Below, piece after piece: positions 1-10,805 of a stretch of DNA of 37,085 nt. The stretch covers positions 1 to 37,085 of the forward strand of contig BPQB01000149.1 in NCBI GenBank assembly GCA_019973155.2. The letters run 5' to 3'. The number at the start of each line of letters is the position of its first letter. The stretch's first letter is position 1. A program made the translations under genes and the position numbers. The notes beneath the pieces were generated by a model. It saw only the letters and a list, made by a program, of their open reading frames with translations, was not told where the DNA came from and made no database searches. The stretch is from Phanerochaete sordida. Its lineage: Eukaryota; Basidiomycota; Agaricomycetes; Polyporales; Phanerochaetaceae.

Positions 1-497
1 CACGATCCGCACAACTCGACGACGCGGTCACCCGCTACCATCGCTTCGGTGACGTCGCGCCCACGTGCCGTTTCGGCTGCACTGCGGACGAGACCGCGCA
101 CCATATCTTTGTCGTGTGCCCGCACTACACCCACCTCCGTTGCGCTGCAATGTCTGCGATTATCGACGACACGTCCCGGCAGCTCGACGCTGCCGAAACC
201 ATACCACCTATCCGGGACGTCGTCCTCCGCTACACACGCAGCTTGCTCTCTGACGACGCAACGGTGTGGCCGCAATATACGTCTCGCTACTACCTGGGCA
301 CCATGCCGCGCTTGCCATGCCCGACTACCACCGTGCCGCAGCAGCGCCTCGTCGCACGCATCATTCATGGGTGGCACCTCGGCTGTATACGCCTCGCGGG
401 TCGGATTTGGGGTGACTACAAGCGTCTTACCGCGTCGAGAGCTCCGCGCACTGTTTCTCCGTTGTCTCTTCCTGCACACCTTTCTCATTTACTTTGA
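1..497 (+). mobile_element. 3' end of a LINE (non-LTR retrotransposon) ORF2, cut by window edge
   Basis: An open frame enters from base 3 with no start and ends at the TGA at 495-497. It encodes about 164 residues. Near its beginning it has a Cys-X3-Cys, then His-His-X4-Cys, the zinc-finger-like module found at the C-terminus of many fungal LINE ORF2 proteins, downstream of RNase H. The rest is a helical tail rich in Arg and Trp. It differs in sequence from the C-terminus of the LINE at the right edge, so it belongs to another family. No poly(A) tail is visible after the stop. The enzymatic domains, if present, lie outside the window. Family assignment rests on the Cys/His pattern only; an unrelated zinc-binding tail cannot be excluded. 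Confidence 0.6.
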
Positions 498-2081
498 TTA
501 TTTCCTCTTATGGACTTGTATTATGGACTTATCTCGAGCCGGCGAGGTATCTCAATACCTGAGCTATGTACTTAGCGTAGTCGTCTCTTATAAATCCGTT
601 CTCCGGTCATGGCGCCTGCGACTGAAATGCCATATCGCGCTTTGGCCTTCACCACCATGTCCTCCGATGCGGCTCTCGTTGTACTGCTCGCAATAGCACC
701 CTGACGGCTCTATCTCGCCGTCCCTGCGAAGTGCGGGACCACACGCCGTGCACCATCACGACGCATCGCTACCATCCACTCTGTATCAGACGCGCTAGCG
801 AGCGTGTCAAGATGTCGTCGGAGGAGTTGTGTATACGCGGGTCATCTATCGACGACTAGCATTTTGACCCGGCGCGGGAGCTGTACGGGATTGACTCAGG
901 CACACGAAACGTCTCGCCGACTCGCCGAGCGAGCAGTTCGTCGCTTTGCAGCGCAGCATCCAAATGTCAGTCCCATCTCTCGCTGTGCAAATCCCCCTCG
1001 CTGATAGTTTGAATATGTGCTTTGATAGATCTGTTTGCTCCCATACACGTCTCGTCGCCACGATCCGTGTCAGAAGGGAGAAGCCAAGGAGAAGCTGCAT
1101 CTCTGCATTCACAGGCTATGTGCTTGCTCAGGTCGCCGGTATGTGAAGGTTTGTGATGGCACCGATCCTCGTCAGCAAGTCTTAGCAACGCCTACCGAAC
1201 TCGTGCCCTGACGCTCCCCAGTCTCGACCCACAAGCTGACCACCGGTTATCATCTAGCATCCTAAAAGCTATACTTAGCTCCACACGCGTCGGCGCACGA
1301 CGAGGTACGACGACGACGACGACGTCCTGAGTCAGGTTACACGTGCTGCTACATCGTAGGAGATCTTTCGCAAGGTATTCTGACGGTATCTTTGTGGCAA
1401 CCCATCATCCACATTTCGAATGATGGCGTCCAATCCCCGCGCGCGTCGTAATTTCCGGCCCTGCTCCATTGCTAGAGCCGCACCGCGCACACGCTGCGCT
1501 TGAACCTACCTCAACATAATAGCCTCCTTATAGATGTACAAAAACGCGTCCTATACGGGACGTCCAGTGCGACTTTGAGCGCGAAATTGGCTCAAGTTCA
1601 GTCAAGTCCCCATGGCTACCGAGCGACCAGCATGGCGGCGAGAAGATTGGATGCCAAGATGCCTTGACGACCGGGGGAGGTTGTTGTCCCTGAGCATGCA
1701 TGGATCACGAGCCGTACGTCCTCTCGCGGGTTCCCATTCGCTCATGCTGCCGTCGTCAAGGCAGAAAGAACAGACCGCGCCGGCACGGGCGGCAGCCAGA
1801 TTTTACTGCAAGCGCCCATCAGCGTGGTGATCGAGGAGGGTGGTATAAGAACGCGTCGCGCGGGGTCGTCGCCCCTTCTTCACTTCTCCTTCCCCCCTTC
1901 TTCTCCTGCGTTTGCTCTCTGCTCTCAGGCCGTTGCCTAGTGCTTCGTGCGTCCTCCGACCCGGTGTCGCTTTCATTCTTTCTTCTCCAAGGATCTGCGC
2001 ATCCCAGCAAGCTATCAAAGCACTTCGTTCATTCGTCAAACACCGGTTGTTACCTTTTCAAAGCAAGTTCACGCAGTCAAG
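498..2081. other. Intergenic region with an (ACG)6 microsatellite
   Basis: I see no credible gene here. The open frames are short and overlap on both strands without domain character. A perfect (ACG)6 tract lies at 1307-1324. The last 250 bases look like the promoter and pyrimidine-rich leader of the gene starting at 2082. Confidence 0.5.
1844..1849 (+). promoter_or_regulatory. TATA-like element of the secreted-protein gene
   Basis: TATAAG occurs about 235 bp before the ATG at 2082. It is followed at about 1869-1910 by a long C/T-rich tract, a common arrangement at strongly expressed fungal promoters. The spacing implies a leader of roughly 200 nt. This is inferred from sequence only. Confidence 0.4.
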
Positions 2082-3438
2082 ATGTTCTCCAAGGCCTTCC
2101 TCGTCGCTTTCCTTTACCTCTCTTTCGCTTCGTCGGCCTTCGCTGCGCCCACGAACGACTTCTTCGGCAAGCCTTCGAGCAACAAGGGCAGCTCCAACAC
2201 CGAGCAGTGTGGCGTAAGTACATCGCTATTTGCGCTTCCAGCTTATATCTGACGCGCGCTTCGCAGACTGCTGTCCAGACGGTCACCGTGACCGCTGCCA
2301 CTACCGTGACTGCGGCTGCGTCCGTTGCGGCTACCAGCGCCGCTGCTACCCTCGTCTCCACCGGAGGCAAGGGTGGTAAGACTGGCAGCACTGGTAACAA
2401 GGGCGGCAACAACGCCGGTAACGGTGGTGCTGCTGGAAACAACAAGGGTGGCGCGAGCTCGGCCGCGGCCGCGACCTCGACCTCGAGCTCGTCTGCTGCT
2501 GCTGTAAGTGCACATCCACCTGATTTCGCTGACTGTAGGCTGATCCGTTCTGCAGTCTACCAGCACTGCTGCGGCCGGCGGAAACGGCGGCGATGATGCG
2601 CAGACTTCGCTCACGCTCGACCCCTCGGTCATCGCCAAGGGCTTCGAGGACGATGGTCAGGACCAGCCTGCTGCTGGCCAAGTTGCCTCCCTCACCTCCT
2701 CCAACAACTTCATCAACTTCTGCAAGACCGTCCCCAACCTCCCTATCACCAACGGCCAGCAGATCAAGACCGGCTCATGCAACCCCGCGCCCATGGGTAT
2801 CATAGCTGCGACGACCAACATGCCCTCGTCCAAGTTCGTCTTCCCCCAGAACATGGGCACCGTCCAGGCGAACACGGCGTTCACCGTCCAAATGGCGATC
2901 AGCAACCTCGAGACCGGCCACTTCGTGAACGCGAACGAGAACTACTTCTCTGCGCCTCAGCAGGTCAACTCCGCGGGCCAGATCCAGGGACACTCGCACA
3001 TCGTCATTGAGGCCATCGACTCGCTCACGAGCACGACCCCGACCGACCCGACCAAGTTCGCGTTCTTCAAGGGTCTCAACGACGCTGCGCAGGGTGGTGT
3101 CCTCTCTGCCGACGTCACCGCCGGTCTCCCCGCTGGTACCTACCGCATGGCGTCCATCAACACTGCTGCGAACCATCAGCCGGTCCTCGTCGCTGTCGCG
3201 CAGCACGGTGCGATGGACGACATGATCTACGTAAGTCGTCGCCTCGCCTTGCGCTCTACTGGACGCTCATCGATCCCTCTAGTTCACCGTCACCGACAAC
3301 GGCGCGGCCGCTGCTGGCAACGCGACGAGCACTGGTGCTGCCGCTGCTGCTTCATCATCCGCTGCCGCGGCCGGCAAGGGCGCACAAGCGGGCAAGGGCG
3401 GCGCTGCGGCCCAGAAGGGTGCCAAGGGCAAGAACTAA
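2082..3438 (+). CDS. Secreted Ala/Gly/Ser-rich conserved fungal protein
   Basis: Four exons (2082-2213, 2267-2503, 2556-3230, 3283-3438) give 399 aa. All three introns fall between codons. The first 21 or so residues form a clear signal peptide ending in a hydrophobic stretch and Ala-Phe-Ala. Residues about 45-140 are low-complexity Ala/Thr/Gly/Ser with Gly-Asn-Lys repeats. Residues about 155-350 form a compact conserved domain containing Cys in Asn-Phe-Cys-Lys and Gly-Ser-Cys, and a Gly-His-Ser-His-Ile-Val-Ile-Glu segment. The C-terminus is an Ala/Gly/Lys-rich tail. Similar extracellular proteins are widespread in mushrooms and, as I recall, have been labelled 'ribosomal protein s17' in databases, which the signal peptide contradicts. 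No enzyme motif is recognised. A cell-wall or matrix role is only a guess. Confidence 0.85.
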
Positions 3439-3648
3439 GCTCTCGCGCTCCCCTCTCTCTGTCGTCTCGCTCTCGTCTCGTCTCGCGTCTGTACAGTAGT
3501 GGCCTTGCTTTCCCCCCGACCGGTCGTGCTTTGATAGTTTGACTCAAGACCTGGAACCCGCACTCTTTCCTTCTTGCTTTATTTTACAATCCACTTTCGT
3601 TTCAGCACCTTAGGCAACGCGTGCGTTCCTAGCTAGTTAGCAGAGCAG

Positions 3649-3654
3649 AATAAA
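3649..3654 (+). terminator. Poly(A) signal AATAAA
   Basis: A canonical AATAAA lies about 210 bp after the stop codon of the secreted-protein gene, in a plausible 3' UTR. It is the only perfect match I noticed just downstream of that gene. Confidence 0.45.
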
Positions 3655-4231
3655 CTGCAGGAGATTTCCTCATCGCTCCCCGCGGCGTGCACGCAGCGTG
3701 GTCCGAGAATCAGGCGCCCATTCTCGCTAGCCGAGAATCGTCCTGGGTTTCAGCTTGCATCTCACCATCACCTCGTCCGCTGGATTCAAGGCATTCGGTT
3801 GTCCTCGAGTCCTAGCAACTCTCGGCCGTGCACAGGACGTGCTCCTCCGCTCAGTCTGCTCGAGTGAGTGCCACTCTCGCGGGTGCGCGGACAGCGTTGA
3901 CGAACGTGCACACGCCAAGGGCGACCCGGCTGCATTTATCCTGGTCTTTGTGAAGATTTCGTTCGGCACACTTGGAGAATAGGAACACTCTTTGCTAGTT
4001 ATCGTCGGATCTTGCTTTCGGTGTGTCCCCCATCTCGAGAGGACGCAGCGTTGCCCGTGCTGACCCCCGCCCCCCAGTATTATTCGGTCGCACGAGCTTT
4101 AATTCCGGGCAACCCACACACTCACGCATTTCGCATCTTCGCAAGCAGCATACCCTTCATTTCCACCCTCTCAGTTTCCTTCACTTCCGTTTCACTATCC
4201 GCAATCGAATCCCCCTCCGTAATCATACAAG
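3655..4231. other. Intergenic region
   Basis: No gene supported. The final 130 bases before 4232 are C/T-rich and probably form the leader of the kelch gene. No clear TATA box. Confidence 0.4.
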
Positions 4232-5967
4232 ATGCAGCACACCCGTTCTCCGTCCGCATCCACCACACCGTCTCCAATCCTCGACTCGCCACGTCCAGGA
4301 CACCTCTCCGACGTCCCCGAAGAGCCATCGGGCACCCTCACACCGCCTGGGCGCACGACGAGCCCCTACATGCAGGGCACCGGCAGCACCTTCAAGGGCT
4401 ACGCGAGCACCAGCAGCCTCGGCAGCGTCGCGTCCGCCGCGAAGAGCCCCGCCGGGCCGCGCAACCCCTCGAACCTGCGCATCGCGAGCAGCAGCAGCAG
4501 CCTCCGCGCGGTGCAGCCGCCGGCACAGCAGGCGTCGCCGTCCGCGAGCGACCGCGACAGCGACAAGGCGAGCATCGCGCCGAGCGTCGCGGGCCTGATG
4601 ACGAGCAGCGCCGCGGGCTCGCCGACGGCGACGCCGAAGAAGGCGCGCTCGAAGAGCCCGTCGGGCGCGACGATCCGCGAGAGGCGCGACCGCGACCGCG
4701 AGAAGAGGGACAAGGGCGCGAAGGACAAGGACAAGGACGGCGAGGAGGCGCCCGCTGTGGAGAAGGGCGTGCCACCCAAGCCGCGGTACCGCGAAGCACC
4801 CCGCATGCCCAGCGCAAGAGAATGCGAGCCTGCGCCGGCGACGCTGATGTACTGGAGCAAGGCGCCGGTGTACGGCTTCCTCCCGACACACGGGCTTCGA
4901 GCGCATACAGCGACACTACTGGACAGCGTGGCATGGATATGGGGAGGCTGCGACGAGAAAGGGTGCTGGAAAGACTTGTGGTGCTTTCACACAGGTACGT
5001 TTCTCGTCACTATGCCGGAATGGAGTTGACCTGTCTTCCAGAGACGATGCAATGGACGTATCCAAGTACCCTGGGCGACGTCCCCCCACCATGTCGGGCG
5101 CACACCGCGACGCTCGTCGACCACAAGATCGTCATGATCGGCGGCGGCGAGGGGCCGTACTACTACAACGACGTCTACGTCCTCGACACGATCTCGCGCC
5201 GGTGGTCGCGCCCGGTGTTCCCACCGACGATGGCGCTGCCGCCGCCGCGCCGCGCGCACACGGCCGTGCTGTTCAAGAACAAGATCTGGGTCTTCGGCGG
5301 CGGGAACGGCAGCATGGCGCTGAACGACCTGTGGACGCTCGACGTCGCGAACGGCGTGCAGGTCGACCGCATGAAGTGGGAGCTCGTGCAGACGCGCGGG
5401 CGCAAGCCGACCGCGCGCGGGTACCACACCGCGAACCTCGTCGGGAACGTGATGGTCATCGTCGGCGGGAGCGACGGGCGCGAGTGCTTCGCGGACATCT
5501 GGTGCCTGAACCTCGGTACGCCGCCGCCGTCTGTGCCCGCGGGGCCGCCCGCTGACGCGCGCCGCAGACTCGCTGAACTGGCACAGGGTGAACCTGAACA
5601 AGATCTACCGGCGGCTGTCGCACACCGCGACGCAGGTCGGCTCGTACCTCTTCATCTGGGGCGGGCACGACGGCACGTCGTACACGTCCGAGCTGCTGCT
5701 CTTCAACCTCGGTGCGCGCCCCGGCCTGCCCCCGCGCTCTCCCGCTGACCGTGTCGCGTTGCAGTGTCCCTGACGTACGAGCAGCGCACCGTCGCGGGGC
5801 GCCCGCCGTCCGCGCGCGGCTACCACGCGGCGCTGCTCGCGGACAGCCGGCTCTTCATCCTCGGCGGCTTCAACGGCAGCGAGGTGTACGACGACGTGCA
5901 CATGCTCGAGCTCGCGGGCGCGGCGTACCTGCCGCAGGTGACGAGCTTCGAGATTGACGTCCAGTAG
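4232..5967 (+). CDS. Kelch-repeat beta-propeller protein
   Basis: Four exons (4232-4994, 5042-5515, 5568-5711, 5765-5967) give 527 aa. All introns are phase 1, with CTGAC or TTGAC branch points. Residues 1 to about 205 are disordered: Ser/Ala/Pro-rich, then a charged Arg-Asp/Lys-Asp stretch. From about 215 to the end there are six kelch blades. Each has the Arg-(Ala/Gly)-(His/Tyr)-(Thr/His) strand, then Gly-Gly, then an aromatic before a Leu-Asp/Asn-type turn, for example the Gly-Gly-Gly motifs near 5141 and 5290 and Gly-Gly-Phe-Asn-Gly near 5863. Six blades are enough for a closed propeller, so the protein probably acts as a binding scaffold. No F-box, BTB or coiled coil is visible, so it is not an obvious ligase adaptor or a Tea1/Kel1 polarity protein. 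Partner unknown. Confidence 0.88.
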
Positions 5968-6716
5968 GCGGACGTCGGGCGTGTTCGTTCTCCGAGGCTG
6001 CTGTCCCTCGTCTTTGAATGTGTCGAGGACCGTGCCGCAACTTATCATGTATAATATTCCGGGCATCCCTTGCTATCTGCTTATGCTATCGAGCGTACAT
6101 ACTAGGAATGACCCCGGGGCTGGCCGCCGACTTGGCATCTCGCCGATTCGCTGCGTGAGGCATTCCAGCGTCGCTTGTCGCACCTCAGTGCTTGGTCACA
6201 TCGCTGCTGACGTGGGCAGCTCCTACCAAGCCCGTGTACAAGCTCTCACTCGCAGACGTGCTGTGACCAATACGTGGTGTAGACGCAGTCGGGTTCGGTG
6301 CCGGTAGCCACACGAATTTCACAGAGCGACGGACAGATGGAAGTCGATCCTCAGAGCCAGCATTGCAGAATATATACCAAGCAAACCCTGCTGCATTCCT
6401 CCGAGCGATGTCGGTACCGAGGACGGCGTCGACGCGTGCACGTACCTGGATCCGCCCCGACAGCACCGGGATCCGTCGCTCGACTTCCATGCGGACATCC
6501 ATATGCTGGCAAGCAAGGGCGTGCCTGGCTGCTCGCCACACTGCGTGGCGTGAAGCCGCAGCTGCGCGCCAAGCGCACCGCGGCCCTCGGAGCGACGTCC
6601 GACGGGCGCTCCAGCGCGCCCTGCCCGCCATTTTTTCCGCCATTTTCGCATTTCCCCCCTACCACCACCACCCGCCCTCGCCCGCTCCTCCCCGTCACAC
6701 CCTCCTACGCTCACCG
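5968..6716. other. Intergenic region upstream of ACOT9-like gene A
   Basis: No gene supported. There is a weak TATA-like ATATATA near 6370. The segment at about 6630-6715 is C/T-rich and probably lies close to the transcription start of the next gene. Confidence 0.4.
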
Positions 6717-8536
6717 ATGCTCAACGCAGTACGCTCTGCGCGCCGGCACACCGCGCGCCGCGCCTTCGCGAGCGCCGCGCCCGCGCGCAACACCGCGCCC
6801 CCCGCGCCGCGCGCACAGGACGCCGGCGCCGGCGCCGCGCTCGAGACGCAGGACGTCACGGCCATGGACGCGCTCCTGCGCGTCGTGCGTACGTAGCCCG
6901 CTCTCCGCCTCTGTTCGCGCACGGCGCTCACTCCGGACGGCCGCAGGCGGGCGCGTCGACCCCGCGCAGCACTGGTGCGCCCTCCCTCTCCGCGCCGTCT
7001 TCCCGTGCTGACGTGTGCTGACGTGTGCTAGTGTCCTGCCGATGAAGAGCGGGCTCTCGTGGTCCGAGTCGCTGCGGCAGCGCGGCGCGCCGGAGGCGGC
7101 GGCGGCCGCGCCGGCGCACGCGCTCGCGCCGCGGCGCATGGCGGACTCGTACTGCGAGCAGCTGCTGCGCTTTGCGGGCGCGCCGGCGCTGTTCGAGGCG
7201 TACACGAACACGAGCGGCGGGATCCGCACGGGGAAGCTCATGGAGCACCTCGACTCGCTCGCGGGCAGCATCGCGTACAAGCACATGCTCGGCCCCGTCG
7301 AGCGCATCGCGGCGCCCGCCGCGCTCGGCTTCTACCTCGTGACGGCGAGCGTCGACCGGTGCGTGGCGCGCGTGGTGTCTTGGGGTGGGTGTTGATGGTG
7401 GGGGTAGGTTGGATATGCTCGCGTATATGAGCCCCGTGCGCGACCTGCGCCTGAGCGGCCAGGTCGTGTACGTCGGCCGCTCGTCGATGGAGGTCGCGGT
7501 GCGCATGGAGGCGCTGAACAGCGACGGCTCGGAGGAGACCGTCATGCTCGGTGCGTGCGCCGCCCGCCGCGCGGCCCCGCTGACGCCCCGCCAGGCCGCT
7601 TCTGCATGGTGTGCCGCGACAGCAAGACGCACAAGGCGCACCCGGTGAACCCGATCGTGCTCGAGACGGCCGAGGACCAGCAGCTCTGGCGCATGGGCGA
7701 AGGTGCGCCCCCGCCGCGATCGCCTGGTGCCGCGGCTGACGGCGCGCAGCGCACAAGAACCGGCGCACGAGCAGCGCCGTCGCGAGCCTCGCGCGCGTCC
7801 CGCCGTCGTCCGCCGAGTCCGCGGCGCTGCACTCGCTGTACCTGCAGTCGATCGTGCAGTCGCCCGCGGCGGACCCGCGCGTCGCGGGCGACGAGCGCGT
7901 GCCGATGGGCACGACGCGCCTCGAGAAGACGCTCACGATGTACCCGCAGGAGCGCAACATCCACGCGAAGATCTTCGGCGGTGCGTGGCATGCGTCGCGG
8001 TGTTCCAGTCGAGTGCTGACGGCGCGTGCACAGGCTACCTGATGCGCCTCGCGTACGAGCTCGGCTACTCGAACTCGATGCTCTTCACGCGCGGCCCCGT
8101 GCGCTTCCTCTCGCTCGACAGCATCTCGTTCGCGCGCCCGGTGCCCATCGGCTCCGTGCTGCGCCTCAAGTCGCACGTGCTGCACACCGCGGCGACGCGC
8201 GAGTTCCCCGCGCTCATCGTGCGTCCCCCCCCCCTCCCCACGCTTTCCGCATTGCCGCTGACGCGCGCGCGCAGCACGTCGGGGTGAAGGCGAACGTCGT
8301 CGACATCGCGACGGGCAGCGAGCAGCTCACGAACGACTTCCGCTTCACGTGGTGCCGCGAGGACGGCGAGCCGCTGCAGCGCACGGTCGTGCCGATGACG
8401 TACCAAGGTGCGTGCGCCCCCGCCGCCCTTGTGCGTGTGCTGACGCCGCGCAGAGGCGATGTGGTGGGTCGAGGGCAAGCGTGCGCTCGACCTCGGCGCC
8501 GAGATTCGCAGGATCCGCGCGGAGAAGCGGGCGTGA
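6717..8536 (+). CDS. ACOT9-like acyl-CoA thioesterase, copy A
   Basis: Nine exons (6717-6888, 6947-6974, 7032-7358, 7408-7550, 7595-7702, 7750-7980, 8034-8218, 8275-8407, 8454-8536) give 469 aa. The frame is continuous across all eight introns. The protein has two hotdog domains. The first contains the Leu-Met-Glu-His-Leu-Asp-Ser-Leu-Ala-Gly-X-Ile-Ala-Tyr helix (about 7240-7280), the second the Ile-His-Ala-Lys-Ile-Phe-Gly-Gly-Tyr-Leu-Met-Arg helix (7960-8047). This double hotdog is the ACOT9/ACOT10 layout; the family hydrolyses fatty acyl-CoA to free acid and CoA. The first 25 residues are Arg-rich with no acids, as in a mitochondrial presequence. It is paired in tandem with copy B (10806-12653). 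Exon 2 is only 28 nt. The start is the first ATG after a C/T-rich tract. The exact substrate range cannot be read from sequence. Confidence 0.88.
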
Positions 8537-10805
8537 GAGTGTTGTCCGCGCGCGACGCCTGTCTCGCCTCGCTTCATTTATTGTGCTAATTTATGACGAC
8601 ACCCGCCTGCGCGTACACACAGTACAGCTACCCGTACCTCTAGCCTCCCATAGACTATTCCCTATCTTATGCTCCGCGATGCGTTCTATCTGTACAGCCC
8701 TCGCCTGCGAGCTGGAGGCACCGCGACGGTGCTGGGCCCCCGCGGGCCAGGCGGTATGGCGCACGCGCGCTGGGCGAGATATAGCACCGGACCGGGGTAG
8801 GCTGTCGTCCTGGGCGGCCCGCGCGCTGACAGCGGCGTGAGCGAAACTGCCACGCCAGGCGCCGCCCTTGTGGCGTTTTTGATGCCCGCTGCCGCGCCTC
8901 GCCCGCGCCCCCGCCGGCTCCCTCCGTCCACCACAAGCGATAGCCTCCTGCCCCCTGATGCATCGCGCGTCGCCAGGCGCGCACGCTTCGGCCGTCGCGA
9001 CATTGCACGCGGGTCCGGCGGCGAGGGGCTGGCGAGGCCGACGCTGGTGCGCGGAGGCTGGGCGTGGGTGCGCGCTGTCACGGGTGGGAGCACATCTGTC
9101 AGCTCGGGCTGCGCGTGCGCGGCTTCTGTCTGAGCCCGACTGCGCGCGGGCGAAGACGCGAACCGCCGCGAAGCCCTGCGCGACGCGACGTGGTGGGCGA
9201 AGCTGCGAAGGTTGAAGTTTTGGCGTTGGAGGCGGCTTATCTGCGTCAGACGTGCCTGGGGCGGCGCGCGCCGCGCTGCTCTTGCGTGCGCTGGCAGGAT
9301 CTGCCGCGCAGCTCCTTCGGCGAGACATTACGCAGTGTCGGGCCAGCCGTCGTCATCGCCAGCGCACGGCGCGCCCCTGGGCAGCGCTGCTGCCGCTGCG
9401 TCCGCACCGCGTCATCAGCGATTGGCGGCGCCCGGCAATCAACGCGAGGCGCACAAGGTTAGCTCGCGACGTGCTGCTTCCTGCGATACAGCTCACCAGG
9501 CCGCTTCGCTGCCACAGTCGCTATCTACCCGGTGCCAGGTACCAGGCTGCCCGCACGCCGGACATCCTCGGGTCGCGCTGCGTGCGCCTCCTGCGACGGC
9601 CGACGGGCAGCCTATCTAGCTCTCGCGTCCCGAGACAGAAGGGCGCCATCACGTCTCGCCCTGCTGCATCGAGCAACCCATGGCCACGATGAGCAACACC
9701 ACGCTAATCCTGGCTTTTCCGCATTGTCAATGGTGATTAAGGGCTCGGGTACGTGCGATTCGCGCTATGTATAGGCCCTTCGCTGCCCTCATCGTCCTTC
9801 CATGTCGCTGCCGCTCCCACGCCAGCACACGCAGAACCTGCACAGGCCCAACCCTCAACCCAAGCTGACACCCCGAAGAACAACTCTAAACGTCTCGGAA
9901 CGCGAAGCCGAAGATCTCCCCGTCGGACAGCAGCATCTGAACCTCTTGGCGATTCGCAGCGATCCACCGCCCGCCCGAGGGCCCTCGGTGCCAGCGGCGC
10001 GGGCTGCGGCCGGCAGCGGCGAACAATGCAGCGGCGCGTGCGCGCGGGGCGCGACCCACATCGACCGCGCGCACGCCCGGCCTCGCCCCCGGCGCCGTCG
10101 CACGCCACATCAGCCCGCACGCAAAGCCCGTCGCGCGCCTCGCGCGCGGACGGCCGTGCTGCCCAGGCCCCGCTGTCGAAGGTGCTACGTGCATGGCACA
10201 GCGCGAAGTTTTTTCTGCGAGCGTGCAGGAAGCAGGCTGGCGCAGCGTTCATACTAGCTGCCTCTCGTGCAGGAAAAATGGCCAGGCGCGCGCGCGCGTA
10301 ATGCGGTGCACGTCTGCCCGTGCATGCTGCAGCGGCGGCGGGCGCCAGAAGCGGGCCAGGCGCCGTGCCACGCATAGCGATCTGCGTGTCGTCCGCTTCG
10401 GGCCCTTCCCGCGCCTCCGTTGCGTTCTGAGGCGCAATTTTCTGCGCGTTCTGCGAGCCGGAGCGGAGTGTCGCTTTTCGCGCTGCACCGGCCGCGTGCG
10501 GGCCGCGCCGCCAGCGGGCCTATCGCACGCGGGTCGCAGGGCTTTGCAGGTAATTTTTCGGGGAAGTGTTACCACGGCACCGTGCGCGGCGGACGCGATG
10601 GCGGCGCGCAGGCGCCTCGGGGGGTACTTAAGCTGTCAAGCACCCGGGGCTTTCTGCAGCACCGACACAGCTCCCCCGCCTCCCAGCGACCCGCACACCG
10701 CCACAGCACATCCACCGCGCTACAGCTCCCAGCTCACCGCGCCACAGCTCTCAGCACCACCACCCGCACACCCACCCGCACGACCCACCCACCGCAAGAC
10801 ACAGC
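8537..10805. other. 2.3-kb GC-rich gap between the ACOT9 paralogs
   Basis: Several long open frames exist on both strands (the longest are about 245 and 212 codons on -). They are dominated by Arg, Ala and Pro, overlap each other, and show no domain or splice pattern, as expected by chance in such GC-rich DNA. A TATGTATA element at about 9769 is not followed by a convincing gene. I did not find a decayed third thioesterase copy by eye. Confidence 0.4.

Noticed and set aside
2539..2555. Alternative acceptor at 2538 in the secreted-protein gene
   Set aside because: It would shift the frame; the acceptor at 2555 keeps the conserved domain open.
4012..5748. 578-codon + frame over the kelch gene
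   Set aside because: It only partly shares the kelch frame and runs through introns; the spliced model restores all six blades.
9737..10375. Open frames on both strands between the ACOT9 genes
   Set aside because: Mutually overlapping, Arg/Ala/Pro-dominated, with no domains or introns that would join them into a gene.
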